Positions 1 to 7,209 of a stretch of 9,867 nt of DNA are shown one piece after another (the stretch's first letter is position 1; every line of letters starts with the position of its first letter). A program made the translations under genes and the position numbers. Source of the DNA: an uncultured Bacteroidales bacterium (GTDB lineage Bacteria; Bacteroidota; Bacteroidia; Bacteroidales; UBA932); the NCBI GenBank assembly GCA_900322025.1, contig ONYJ01000125.1:1-9867 (forward strand), given 5' to 3'. Below the pieces are notes generated by a model that saw nothing but the letters and a program-made list of their open reading frames with translations, was not told where the DNA came from and searched no databases.

Positions 1-2
1 TA

Positions 3-983
3 TTACTTATTAAACATTTCCTTGATAGTTCCTATAGAACCAAGTAAAGAAGAAGCATCGTAAGGCAGATATACGGTTTTGTTATCTTTCCCTGATACCA
101 TTTCTTTTAGTGTTGCAATATACTTATCTGCAAGCATATAGTTGGCTGGCGACATATTGCTTTCCTTTACGGCAGCAGCTATTCTTTCAATAGCTTCCGC
201 TTCTGCCTTAGCCTGCAAAACCTTTGCTTCTGCTATACCCTGAGCCTGTAGAATCTTTGTTTGCTTCTCGGCTTCGGCCCTGTTTATCTGAGCTTCTTTC
301 AAACCCTCAGATTCCAGAATAGCTTTCTCTTTATCTCCGGAAGCCTTCAACACCTTAGCACGCCTCTCTCGTTCTGCCTGCATTTGCTGCTCCATGGCAT
401 CACGCACGCTATTAGGAGGTGTAATGTCTTGAAGTTCTACTCTGTTCACTTTTACACCCCATTTATTAGAAGCTTCGTCTAACACTGCACGCAGCTTTGA
501 GTTGATGGTATCTCTTGAAGTAAGCGTCTGGTCTAACTCCAGTTCGCCGATAACATTACGCAATGTCGTTTGAGTCAGTTTTTCTATAGCGTATGGAAGA
601 TTGTCTATTTCATAAACAGCCTTAACTGGGTCTGTAATCTGGAAGTACAAAAGAGCGTTTATTGTGGTTGTAACATTGTCTTTTGTAATAACACTTTGCT
701 TTGGGAAGTCAAAGACCTGCTCTCTAAGATCTATCTTATCGCTCTGGCGCATTATCACATGCGACATACCATCATACCCTTCCACAACCTTTCTTATATA
801 TACCTTTCTCGGCTTGTCTATTATTGGCCAGATAATATTTACTCCGGAAGGTAGCGTAGCATGAAACTTTCCGAGCCTTTCTACAATTTTAGTTTCAGAT
901 TGCTGAATAACTTTTATGCCAGACAGTACTATCAGCACTACAATTGCTATAACCGCAATAAGAATAATAACACCAGTTTCCAT
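3..983 (-). CDS. qmcA: Stomatin/QmcA-like SPFH (band 7) membrane protein
   Basis: This is a 326-residue SPFH-domain protein of the stomatin/QmcA type, expected to sit in the inner membrane as a large oligomer that organises membrane microdomains and may scaffold proteases. Residues 5-22 form one N-terminal hydrophobic helix. The SPFH core follows, with GKFHATLPSGVNIIWPIID (39-56), REQVFDFPKQSVITKDNV (87-104) and the YFQITDPVKAVYEIDN segment. Residues about 197-270 are rich in Ala, Glu and Lys and form the usual long coiled coil. An extra stretch of about 18 residues (66-83) precedes the IDLREQV motif. I chose ATG at 983 rather than the in-frame TTG at 992, because ATG lies 1 nt after the nfeD stop whereas TTG would overlap nfeD by 8 nt. 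The pairing with nfeD is the classic SPFH/NfeD arrangement. Family assignment is firm; the cellular role is inferred. Confidence 0.9.
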   Translation of the reverse strand: METGVIILIAVIAIVVLIVLSGIKVIQQSETKIVERLGKFHATLPSGVNIIWPIIDKPRKVYIRKVVEGYDGMSHVIMRQSDKIDLREQVFDFPKQSVITKDNVTTTINALLYFQITDPVKAVYEIDNLPYAIEKLTQTTLRNVIGELELDQTLTSRDTINSKLRAVLDEASNKWGVKVNRVELQDITPPNSVRDAMEQQMQAERERRAKVLKASGDKEKAILESEGLKEAQINRAEAEKQTKILQAQGIAEAKVLQAKAEAEAIERIAAAVKESNMSPANYMLADKYIATLKEMVSGKDNKTVYLPYDASSLLGSIGTIKEMFNK

Positions 984-984
984 A

Positions 985-1425
985 TCAATCAATTTTTTTA
1001 ACAGTAACTATTACACTCTCTAATTTTACTATTTCTACCCTTGCTCCAAGTTCAATAGGCTGTTCGTTATAAGAAACAGCTTTCCAATCGTCTCCATCTA
1101 CCTTAACCCTGCCCTGTCCTGTTGTAGGATTTATAGATTCAGAAACAATACCTTTTCTGCCAATCAGAGCATCTACATTTGTTTTTACCTCATCTTTACC
1201 TTTCTTGTAAAACAATTTCATAAGCAATGGTCTGATAAACACAAAAGATAATAATGTAACCAAGGCAAATATTATCACCTGCCAAGTTAGGTTAAGATTA
1301 AAAAGAGCCCCGAGACACGCCACCAGTGCCCCAAAAGAGAAACAAATAACAGCAATGCCACTTGTAAACATTTCCAGAATGAAAAAGAGCAACGCTACGA
1401 TAAGCCATATTTGCCAAAGTTCCAT
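985..1425 (-). CDS. nfeD: NfeD-like membrane protein with C-terminal OB-fold domain
   Basis: This 146-residue protein is a short-form NfeD, the usual partner of stomatin/QmcA proteins. It has hydrophobic segments at about residues 5-20, 24-44 and 48-66, then a soluble domain from about 82 to 144. That domain carries the typical LIGRKGIVSESINPTTGQG and GRVKVDGDDWKAVS motifs of the NfeD OB fold. The ClpP-like serine protease domain of long NfeD proteins is absent, so no proteolytic activity is expected. The ATG start follows the divergent promoter region shared with pckA, and the gene is first in a two-gene operon: its TGA is followed after one base by the ATG of the SPFH gene. It probably interacts physically with that product in the inner membrane; this is inferred from the family, not shown by the sequence. 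Confidence 0.9.
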   Translation of the reverse strand: MELWQIWLIVALLFFILEMFTSGIAVICFSFGALVACLGALFNLNLTWQVIIFALVTLLSFVFIRPLLMKLFYKKGKDEVKTNVDALIGRKGIVSESINPTTGQGRVKVDGDDWKAVSYNEQPIELGARVEIVKLESVIVTVKKID

Positions 1426-1451
1426 AGTTAACAGATTTTAGTTTCAAAGCC

Positions 1452-1459
1452 TAAATATA
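1452..1459 (-). promoter_or_regulatory. Possible -7 element for the nfeD-qmcA operon
   Basis: Read on the minus strand, this is TATATTTA, which matches the Bacteroidetes -7 consensus TAnnTTTG at all but the last position. It lies 26 bases before the nfeD ATG. No TTTG (-33) box is visible at the expected distance upstream, so the call is weak. Confidence 0.3.
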
Positions 1460-1470
1460 GCAATAAATTT

Positions 1471-1490
1471 ACTTATATTTGCATATAAGT
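1471..1490. promoter_or_regulatory. Perfect 8-bp inverted repeat, possible operator
   Basis: ACTTATAT and ATATAAGT flank a 4-base spacer (TTGC), giving a 20-bp dyad with perfect 8-bp arms. It completely covers the proposed pckA -7 element, so a dimeric regulator bound here would be expected to block pckA transcription. The overall size resembles sites of dimeric helix-turn-helix regulators such as the CRP/FNR family, but the half-sites do not match a consensus I recognise. The region is AT-rich, so a chance dyad cannot be excluded. Confidence 0.4.
1474..1481 (+). promoter_or_regulatory. Bacteroidetes-type -7 promoter element for pckA
   Basis: TATATTTG matches the Bacteroidetes sigma-ABfr -7 consensus TAnnTTTG exactly and ends 31 bases before the pckA ATG. 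A transcript starting just downstream would have a short leader of roughly 25 nt. No good TTTG (-33) box is seen about 20 bases upstream, so the promoter may depend on an activator or be weak. The element sits inside the inverted repeat at 1471-1490. It would drive pckA, hydE and perhaps the DUF4919-like gene. Confidence 0.55.
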
Positions 1491-1512
1491 TTTAAATTCT
1501 AAATATCATTTT

Positions 1513-3120
1513 ATGGCACAGATCGATCTCAGCAAGTATGGAATTACTGGCGTGAAAGAAATTATCTACAATCCTTCTTACGAACTTCTGTTTAAAGAAG
1601 AGATGAGGCCCGAACTTACAGGCTACGACAAGGGGCAACTTACAGAACTTGGCGCAGTAAATGTTATGACTGGCGTTTATACCGGCAGAAGCCCTAAAGA
1701 CAAATTTTGGGTAATGGACGATAAAAGCCGTAACACCATTTGGTGGACTTCAGACGAATACAAAAACGATAACAAGCCTTGCAGCCAAGCTACTTGGGAG
1801 GTATTAAAAGGTTTGGCTCGTACCGAACTAAGCAATAAGAAACTTTATGTTGTAGATGGCTTCTGCGGAGCAAATGCCAACACTCGAATAAAGGTAAGAT
1901 TTATAATGGAAGTGGCTTGGCAAGCTCACTTTGTACGCAATATGTTCATCCGTCCTACTGAGGAGGAATTGGCTAATTTCGGAGAACCGGATTTTGTAGT
2001 ACTCACAGCTTCAAAAGCTAAAGTAGATAACTACAAAGAATTGGGGCTGAATTCAGAAACTGCTGTTGTCTTTAACATTACAGAAAAGATGCAGATAATT
2101 CTAAACACATGGTATGGTGGAGAAATGAAGAAGGGAATGTTCTCTTACATGAATTATTTGCTGCCTCTTCAGGGCATAGCTTCTATGCACTGCTCTGCCA
2201 ACACCAACGAAAAGGGAGAAACTGCAATTTTCTTTGGCCTGTCCGGAACAGGTAAGACCACTCTTTCTACAGACGACAGGCGTGCACTCATAGGAGACGA
2301 TGAACACGGTTGGGACGATGATGGTATCTTTAATTTTGAAGGTGGCTGCTATGCAAAAGTTATCAACTTAGACCGCAATGCCGAACCTGAGATTTATGGA
2401 GCTATCAAGAGAGACGCCTTACTCGAGAATGTTACTGTAGATGAAAAAGGCATGATAGACTTCTCCGACAAGAGCGTTACCGAAAATACAAGAGTTTCAT
2501 ACCCTATCTACCATATCAACAATATAGTTAAACCCGTTAGCAAGGCTCCTGCTGCCAAGAAAGTTATATTCCTCTCTGCAGATGCGTTTGGGGTACTGCC
2601 TCCTGTTTCTATCCTTACACCTGAGCAGACTAAGTATTATTTCTTGAGCGGTTTTACCGCTAAACTGGCTGGCACCGAGCGTGGTATAACAGAGCCTACT
2701 CCTACATTCTCTGCTTGTTTTGGAGCCGCATTCCTTTCGCTGCATCCTACAAAATACGGAGAAGAACTTGTTAAGAGAATGGAAAGCGTTGGAGCAAAGG
2801 CTTATCTTGTAAACACCGGTTGGAACGGTACAGGCAAGAGAATATCCATCAAAGACACCAGAGGTATAATCAATGCCATTTTAGATGGTTCTATAGACAA
2901 GGCTCCTACCAAAAAGATACCTTATTTCAACCTCGAAATCCCTACTGAACTAAAAGGTGTAGCTACCTCGATTTTAGACCCAAGAGACACTTATGCTGCT
3001 GCTGCTGCTGAGTGGGATACTAAAGCTAAGGATCTTGCAAGTAGATTTATAAAGAACTTTACCAAGTTTACTTCTAACGAAGAGGGCAAGGCTCTGGTAG
3101 CAGCCGGTCCGCAGTTATAA
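1513..3120 (+). CDS. pckA: Phosphoenolpyruvate carboxykinase (ATP)
   Basis: This 535-residue cytosolic enzyme interconverts oxaloacetate plus ATP with phosphoenolpyruvate, CO2 and ADP. In fermentative Bacteroidales it commonly works toward oxaloacetate, feeding fumarate and succinate formation and gaining ATP. The length matches the ATP-dependent family (about 540). Visible motifs are the substrate-binding TGRSPKDKF with Arg59, the metal and substrate lysines KK at 206-207, His226 in SMHCSAN, the P-loop GLSGTGKTTLSTDD at 242-255 with Lys248 and Thr249, the kinase-2 segment GDDEHGWDDDG starting at 261, and NTGWNGTGKRISIKDTR towards the C-terminus. All expected catalytic residues that I can place are present. 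The ATG lies 31 bases after a good -7 element, and no strong Shine-Dalgarno is seen, as is usual in this phylum. The stop codon is followed after one base by the hydE start. Confidence 0.98.
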   Translation: MAQIDLSKYGITGVKEIIYNPSYELLFKEEMRPELTGYDKGQLTELGAVNVMTGVYTGRSPKDKFWVMDDKSRNTIWWTSDEYKNDNKPCSQATWEVLKGLARTELSNKKLYVVDGFCGANANTRIKVRFIMEVAWQAHFVRNMFIRPTEEELANFGEPDFVVLTASKAKVDNYKELGLNSETAVVFNITEKMQIILNTWYGGEMKKGMFSYMNYLLPLQGIASMHCSANTNEKGETAIFFGLSGTGKTTLSTDDRRALIGDDEHGWDDDGIFNFEGGCYAKVINLDRNAEPEIYGAIKRDALLENVTVDEKGMIDFSDKSVTENTRVSYPIYHINNIVKPVSKAPAAKKVIFLSADAFGVLPPVSILTPEQTKYYFLSGFTAKLAGTERGITEPTPTFSACFGAAFLSLHPTKYGEELVKRMESVGAKAYLVNTGWNGTGKRISIKDTRGIINAILDGSIDKAPTKKIPYFNLEIPTELKGVATSILDPRDTYAAAAAEWDTKAKDLASRFIKNFTKFTSNEEGKALVAAGPQL

Positions 3121-3121
3121 T

Positions 3122-4174
3122 ATGCAGGCACCTCTTCCTGAAATAGCGGAAAGAATATCAAATATGGCTGCAGGCGAGAATCCTTCAGATTCCACTCTTG
3201 CAGCCATTATTTCTTCGTCTTCCTATGACGCCATATTGTCTGAAAAGGCAAATCTCATACGCCGAGCCATATATGGGAATCAGATTTTTTTACGAGGTCT
3301 GATAGAGATTACCTCTTACTGTAAAAATAATTGCTACTATTGCGGACTAAGAGCCGGAAACGCAAATACTATGCGTTACCGAATGTCTGAAAATGAGATA
3401 CTTCATGCATGTAATTATGGCTATAGCTTAGGACTGAGAACCTTTGTTCTGCAAGGCGGAGAAGACCCTGCATACACAGACAAGGCTATATGCAGCATTA
3501 TAGAAAACATCAAGAAGAGGCATCCCGATTGCGCAATAACCCTGTCGTTAGGAGAAAAAGAATACAATAGCTATAAGTCTTTCTACGATGCAGGAGCAGA
3601 TCGTTATCTTCTAAGGCACGAGACTGCTGATGCAGAGCATTACAGATTTATGCATCCGGAAAACATGTCTTTAGAAAAAAGAAAAGAATGTCTTTTTGCA
3701 CTCAAGGAAATAGGTTTTCAGGTAGGTAGCGGCTTAATGGTAGGTGCTCCTAAGCAAACAGTAGATAATATTATCTCCGATCTGAGATTCCTGCAACAAC
3801 TCTCTCCGGATATGATAGGCATAGGACCTTTCATGCGCCACTCTTCTACCCCTTTCGCATCCTACGAAAACGGCTCGGGTGAACTGACTGTTAGATTGTT
3901 GGCCCTACTGAGAATTTTATTTTCGCATGCCCTTCTGCCCAGCACTACTGCCTTATTTACCTTAGATGGCAACTGGATGCCCAAAGCTCTTAAATCCGGA
4001 GCAAATGTTATCATGCCCAACCTAACCCCTTTGAAATACAGAAAAAAATACGAACTTTACGATGGAAAAGCATCGCTGAGTTTGGATAGTGCAGACAATC
4101 TCAAAATTTTAGTAAAAAAACTGGAATCCCTTGGGTTTGTTTATGCGCAAACAAGAGGCGATGTAAAACGCTAA
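3122..4174 (+). CDS. hydE: [FeFe]-hydrogenase H-cluster radical SAM maturase HydE
   Basis: This 350-residue radical SAM enzyme belongs to the HydE family. With HydG and HydF, HydE builds the [2Fe] subcluster of the [FeFe]-hydrogenase active site. The CX3CX2C motif for the SAM-binding [4Fe-4S] cluster is at Cys67, Cys71 and Cys74 in SYCKNNCYYCGLR. Strongly HydE-like segments follow: RTFVLQGGEDP (106-116), RYLLRHETAD (161-170), GIGPFMRHSSTPF (233-245) and ANVIMPNLTPLKYRKKYELY (294-313). The three cysteines that hold the accessory cluster in some HydE proteins, near the C-terminus, are all missing; that cluster is known to be variable and non-essential. PylB (methylornithine synthase) is a close relative, but the HETAD and MPNLTP context and overall similarity favour HydE. 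The gene starts 1 nt after the pckA stop, so co-transcription and translational coupling are likely. No hydF, hydG or hydrogenase gene is in the window. Confidence 0.93.
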   Translation: MQAPLPEIAERISNMAAGENPSDSTLAAIISSSSYDAILSEKANLIRRAIYGNQIFLRGLIEITSYCKNNCYYCGLRAGNANTMRYRMSENEILHACNYGYSLGLRTFVLQGGEDPAYTDKAICSIIENIKKRHPDCAITLSLGEKEYNSYKSFYDAGADRYLLRHETADAEHYRFMHPENMSLEKRKECLFALKEIGFQVGSGLMVGAPKQTVDNIISDLRFLQQLSPDMIGIGPFMRHSSTPFASYENGSGELTVRLLALLRILFSHALLPSTTALFTLDGNWMPKALKSGANVIMPNLTPLKYRKKYELYDGKASLSLDSADNLKILVKKLESLGFVYAQTRGDVKR

Positions 4175-4204
4175 AAGAACTTCTACACCAAATTAAGTTA
4201 CAAG

Positions 4205-4852
4205 ATGAACAAAATAAAATTTACAATACTTCTTGCGGCATTTGCCTTAGGAGCATCCTCATTACTAAAAGCACAGAATGATGACTTCTATGCTGAAATC
4301 AAAAGTTTTATGACAGAAAATCGGGCTGACTACAATGATATAGTCGAGAGTTATTTTGCCGGTAAAGAATTATCTTTAGACGATTATACTCTGCTATATT
4401 ACGGCTACACTTTTACAGACGCTTACAACCCAAATTACTATAACTCATCTATAGACTCCCTGATAGCAAAAAAACTATATAGCCAGGCCTATGCTGCCCT
4501 GCAGGCAGATCACAAACAGGATCCAACCTCTCTGCAAACGCTTTTTTATCTTATAAATATAGCAGAAGAGCTCCTAAAGCCAGAAGAGAGCAAGATGTAT
4601 CAATCGCGATATATAAATCTCGTAAAAGCTATAATGGGAGCCGGCGGTGATGGGCTTTCAAAGGAAAACGCTATTAGGGTGAACAGAGTTACAGACGAGT
4701 TTCAAATCCTAAGCACCTATTTTGGAGCTTCCAGTATTGTTAATAAAGAGTTCTCGGAAGATTTTATAGACAAGGTTAGTATAAAAAACGATAAACCTAA
4801 TATCATAGATATTTTCTTCGACTTCAAAAGATATGTAGAAGTAGCCAAATAG
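4205..4852 (+). CDS. Secreted DUF4919-like protein of unknown function
   Basis: This 215-residue protein begins with a Sec signal peptide: basic MNKIK, a hydrophobic stretch at about 6-21, and a likely signal peptidase I cleavage site near KAQ at 22-24, a common pattern in Bacteroidetes. There is no lipobox cysteine. The mature part contains LDDYTLLYYGYTF (58-70) and GDGLSKENAIRVNRVTDEFQ (148-167), which resemble conserved blocks of DUF4919, a Bacteroidetes family without known function. The central helices, with YSQAYAALQADHKQDPTSLQ, look slightly TPR-like. The protein is probably periplasmic or at the outer membrane. It follows hydE by 30 bases with no recognisable promoter, so it may be the last gene of the pckA transcript. 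Its TAG stop directly abuts the stop codon of the convergent flippase gene. The family assignment is from memory of motifs. Confidence 0.8.
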   Translation: MNKIKFTILLAAFALGASSLLKAQNDDFYAEIKSFMTENRADYNDIVESYFAGKELSLDDYTLLYYGYTFTDAYNPNYYNSSIDSLIAKKLYSQAYAALQADHKQDPTSLQTLFYLINIAEELLKPEESKMYQSRYINLVKAIMGAGGDGLSKENAIRVNRVTDEFQILSTYFGASSIVNKEFSEDFIDKVSIKNDKPNIIDIFFDFKRYVEVAK

Positions 4853-4864
4853 CTACCTATATCT
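4829..4864. terminator. Possible bidirectional hairpin at the convergent gene junction
   Basis: Two nested inverted repeats surround the back-to-back stop codons. The inner stem is GTAGC (4841-4845) with GCTAC (4852-4856) around a 6-base loop. The outer stem is AGATATG (4829-4835) with TATATCT (4858-4864), including one G-T pair, and a 5-base bulge lies between the stems. Because no intergenic DNA exists, any terminator for either gene must lie inside coding sequence like this. Neither side has a strong run of T, and the outer stem is AT-rich, so efficient intrinsic termination is uncertain. Confidence 0.3.
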
Positions 4865-6274
4865 GATATATTTCATAAAGAAAGGCAGGCTCTCGTCTTT
4901 AATTATAAGACAACCAGCTAAATATAGAGCAGCAGATACTATGCCCGACACCAAAAGCCGGGCATAAATATTTTCTATGAACGAAGCCATATAAAAGGCT
5001 CCACCCACGGCTATTGCAGCAATTGCCAATATGGGAAATACGCTCTTTATCTGCTCATAGAATGTTAAGCCCACTGCAGGCCTTGTAAACAAACTACCCA
5101 CAACTACATTCAGAAAACTGCATATCAAAAATCCCCATATCATAGGTAGCATGCCCATTGGCACTGTTATCAGTATAGACAATATGCCCAATAACTTCTT
5201 TATCAGCTCGCAAGCAAATAAACTTTTAGTTCTGCTCACAGTTTTTAGAATATTAACATGCACATTGCACACTATATACGACAAGTGAGCCAGACACAGA
5301 ACCCTTATCAATGGTGTCATACCTATCCACTTGTCTTTGAGAATAATCTGTATCAAATCCGAAGCGTTGGCCATCAAGAAAAAATTAACAGGCACTACAA
5401 TAAAAGCCGTAAAATGCATTGTTCGTATGGCTTGCTGCCGTAAGAAAGCCTTATCGTCTTGATGTTTTGAAAAAATCGGAAACAGAGCTCTGAGGGTAAA
5501 GTCGCTGATATTAGTCGGCACATAGCCACCCAAAGAAGAACTACGATTATATAAGCCTAACTGCTTTTCTCCAAACTTTTTACCTATGAACAGCGAATAT
5601 AAACTTCCGTACACTGCGTTAATTACCGAGGTAAACATTAGCGGCATACCGTAGCTTAAAAGCTTTTTCAGCGAAACAGCACTGAAGGTAAATGAGAACT
5701 TCCAGTTAGCTATACAAACATAAAGTATAAGCATAACCGAGGCTGTAAACAAGCTCTGAATAATAAGCGCCCAGTAAGCGAGTCCTTTGTATAACAGAAA
5801 AATGGTCAAGCCTCCAGAAGTTAAGGTTACAAAAAAGGTTATTCTGGCTATAGCCTTAAAATTCAGTTCGCGTTGCAGTTTAGCATAAGGTACTATGCTG
5901 GCAGCTCTTAATAAGAGAATTATGGCAGACACCCTAACAACTTGCTCCAATACCGGAACATTAAAATAAGTAGCTATATACGGAGCTGCCAATAAAAACA
6001 CTATGTATGCTACAATGCCCAGAGAAGTTGTAAAAATAAAGGCCGTATTTAAATCCAAGGCCGAAATATCCTTCTTCTGAATCAGGGAACTCTCTAAGCC
6101 AAAGTCTATAAAAGCCTGCGTAATTGAGAAAAACACAACTGTATAGGCCACAATGCCATAGTCGTCTGGCGATATTAGTCGCGATACCAGCAGGGTAAGA
6201 ATAAGTGGTAGTCCATAAAGCGAAAAGTGTTGAATTCCGCTCCATAACACAGTTTTCTTTGTCACACTTAACAT
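4853..6274 (-). CDS. Wzx-like polysaccharide/lipid-linked oligosaccharide flippase
   Basis: This 473-residue integral membrane protein belongs to the MOP superfamily of polysaccharide exporters (Wzx/RfbX or WzxC-like). Such proteins flip undecaprenyl-linked glycans across the inner membrane for O-antigen, capsule or exopolysaccharide assembly. It is almost wholly hydrophobic, with about 12-14 predicted helices by eye. It has the family-typical N-terminus (VLWSGIQHFSLYGLPLILTL), LVSRLISPDDYGIVAYTVVF after the first helix, DFGLESSLIQKKD, and KLQRELNFKAIAR in the middle. Near residues 236-247 is KQLGLYNRSSSL, matching the LG.Y.RA motif common in this family. The ATG overlaps the end of the upstream glycosyltransferase gene by 7 bases (ATGTTAA), so the two are translationally coupled. 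The glycan substrate cannot be told from the sequence. Confidence 0.92.
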   Translation of the reverse strand: MLSVTKKTVLWSGIQHFSLYGLPLILTLLVSRLISPDDYGIVAYTVVFFSITQAFIDFGLESSLIQKKDISALDLNTAFIFTTSLGIVAYIVFLLAAPYIATYFNVPVLEQVVRVSAIILLLRAASIVPYAKLQRELNFKAIARITFFVTLTSGGLTIFLLYKGLAYWALIIQSLFTASVMLILYVCIANWKFSFTFSAVSLKKLLSYGMPLMFTSVINAVYGSLYSLFIGKKFGEKQLGLYNRSSSLGGYVPTNISDFTLRALFPIFSKHQDDKAFLRQQAIRTMHFTAFIVVPVNFFLMANASDLIQIILKDKWIGMTPLIRVLCLAHLSYIVCNVHVNILKTVSRTKSLFACELIKKLLGILSILITVPMGMLPMIWGFLICSFLNVVVGSLFTRPAVGLTFYEQIKSVFPILAIAAIAVGGAFYMASFIENIYARLLVSGIVSAALYLAGCLIIKDESLPFFMKYIRYR

Positions 6275-7179
6275 ACCCTGCCAAATGTTTTAAGATGTAT
6301 GCTGTCTAACAAGTATTTGGCCAGCCCAAAAGGGAACATCAACAAAGCTAAAAATGGCCTCGGGGCAGAAGATAGCAAGCCTCTAAAGCCACAGCGAATA
6401 GAAATTGCATCCGAGCAGATAATGCTATGCAAGATTTTATCTGCCCGGAGTGCAACTCTTTGATTATGATAGGCTCTATAACCTAAAGGATTTGAGTATA
6501 AAAGAAATCTGTACTTATGCGTATAACCATCGGGATTGTACTTGCAATGTTGGGTAAAGCGCGGCATCAACAAAAATTGATATGAAGCATCTAACTGTTC
6601 GTACAGGTAAGCATCCGGCACAAATCTCTCTCCCTCAAATATCGGATACAAATGCTTTTTGATAACAGAAGTTTTTAGAAACATTGCCGCCTCGCCGGTA
6701 CAACCTCGCTTGTGAATATCACTCAGATGAGACACATAAACATCTGTTGGATAAGCAGTGGAGCGTCCTTCTATTTCCTTAAAACTAAAAACCCCACATA
6801 CTTTATCGTCTGCCACGCCGGCAACATCTGAATTTTTGCAGTTGGAATTCCAGAAATCAAGGAAATCTCCAAATACATTTTCATCGGTAAGATAATCGTC
6901 TGAATCTATACATAAGAACCAGACTGCCTCAGAAACCGATACTGCAAGATTATGAGCAGACATCTTACCCGAGTTATCTTGATGAAAATATCTGATATTA
7001 AGTTTATTTTCAGTTTTCCATGCATCTATCAAGGCGGCTGTTCCATCTGTGGAGCCATCATCTACAATAATCCATTCAAAGTCTGTAAATTTTTGACTAC
7101 ACAGACTCTGATATAGCTTAGGCAGAGAATATGCCCTATTGTAGGTTGGTGTAAATATGGTTAGTTTAGGTTGTTGCAT
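6268..7179 (-). CDS. Family 2 glycosyltransferase
   Basis: This 303-residue GT2 (GT-A fold) enzyme transfers a sugar from a nucleotide-sugar donor to a glycan or lipid-linked acceptor on the cytoplasmic side. The N-terminal TIFTPTYNRAYSLPKLYQSL (7-26), WIIVDDGSTDGT (36-47) and CIDSDDYLTDE (90-100) are the standard nucleotide-binding and metal-binding (DSDD at 92-95) motifs. A later segment around FVPDAYLYEQLD (186-197) is where the acceptor and catalytic-base region normally lies. The C-terminal 30-40 residues are hydrophobic (FLALLMFPFGLAKYLL) and may associate with the membrane. It is coupled to the downstream flippase, which suggests both act on the same glycan. It starts 30 bases after the aqpZ stop with no clear promoter or terminator between, so readthrough from aqpZ is possible. 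Donor and acceptor are unknown. Confidence 0.93.
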   Translation of the reverse strand: MQQPKLTIFTPTYNRAYSLPKLYQSLCSQKFTDFEWIIVDDGSTDGTAALIDAWKTENKLNIRYFHQDNSGKMSAHNLAVSVSEAVWFLCIDSDDYLTDENVFGDFLDFWNSNCKNSDVAGVADDKVCGVFSFKEIEGRSTAYPTDVYVSHLSDIHKRGCTGEAAMFLKTSVIKKHLYPIFEGERFVPDAYLYEQLDASYQFLLMPRFTQHCKYNPDGYTHKYRFLLYSNPLGYRAYHNQRVALRADKILHSIICSDAISIRCGFRGLLSSAPRPFLALLMFPFGLAKYLLDSIHLKTFGRVC

Positions 7180-7209
7180 GAGCCGAAAATATTCTTTTTG
7201 AGTGCTATA

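Noticed and set aside
261..864. Open frames of 66-94 codons on the plus strand opposite the SPFH gene
   Set aside because: They lie antisense within a strongly conserved gene, have no family-like motifs and no promoter; they are shadows.
990..992. TTG as the start of the SPFH gene
   Set aside because: An in-frame ATG three codons later sits 1 nt after the nfeD stop and is a more usual start; TTG remains possible.
2101..2745. Minus-strand open frames inside pckA
   Set aside because: They cover the P-loop and C-terminal catalytic regions of pckA, whose sequence is fully explained by the enzyme; the products are low-complexity shadow peptides.
5961..6284. 107-codon frame on the minus strand overlapping the flippase start
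   Set aside because: It is the flippase N-terminus read in a different frame. The flippase frame itself carries clear family motifs, so there is no evidence of a frameshift.
7180..7209. Possible promoter or terminator between aqpZ and the glycosyltransferase
   Set aside because: The best -7-like string on the minus strand (TATTTTCG) misses the consensus at a key base, and no stable stem with a T-run is visible in these 30 bases.
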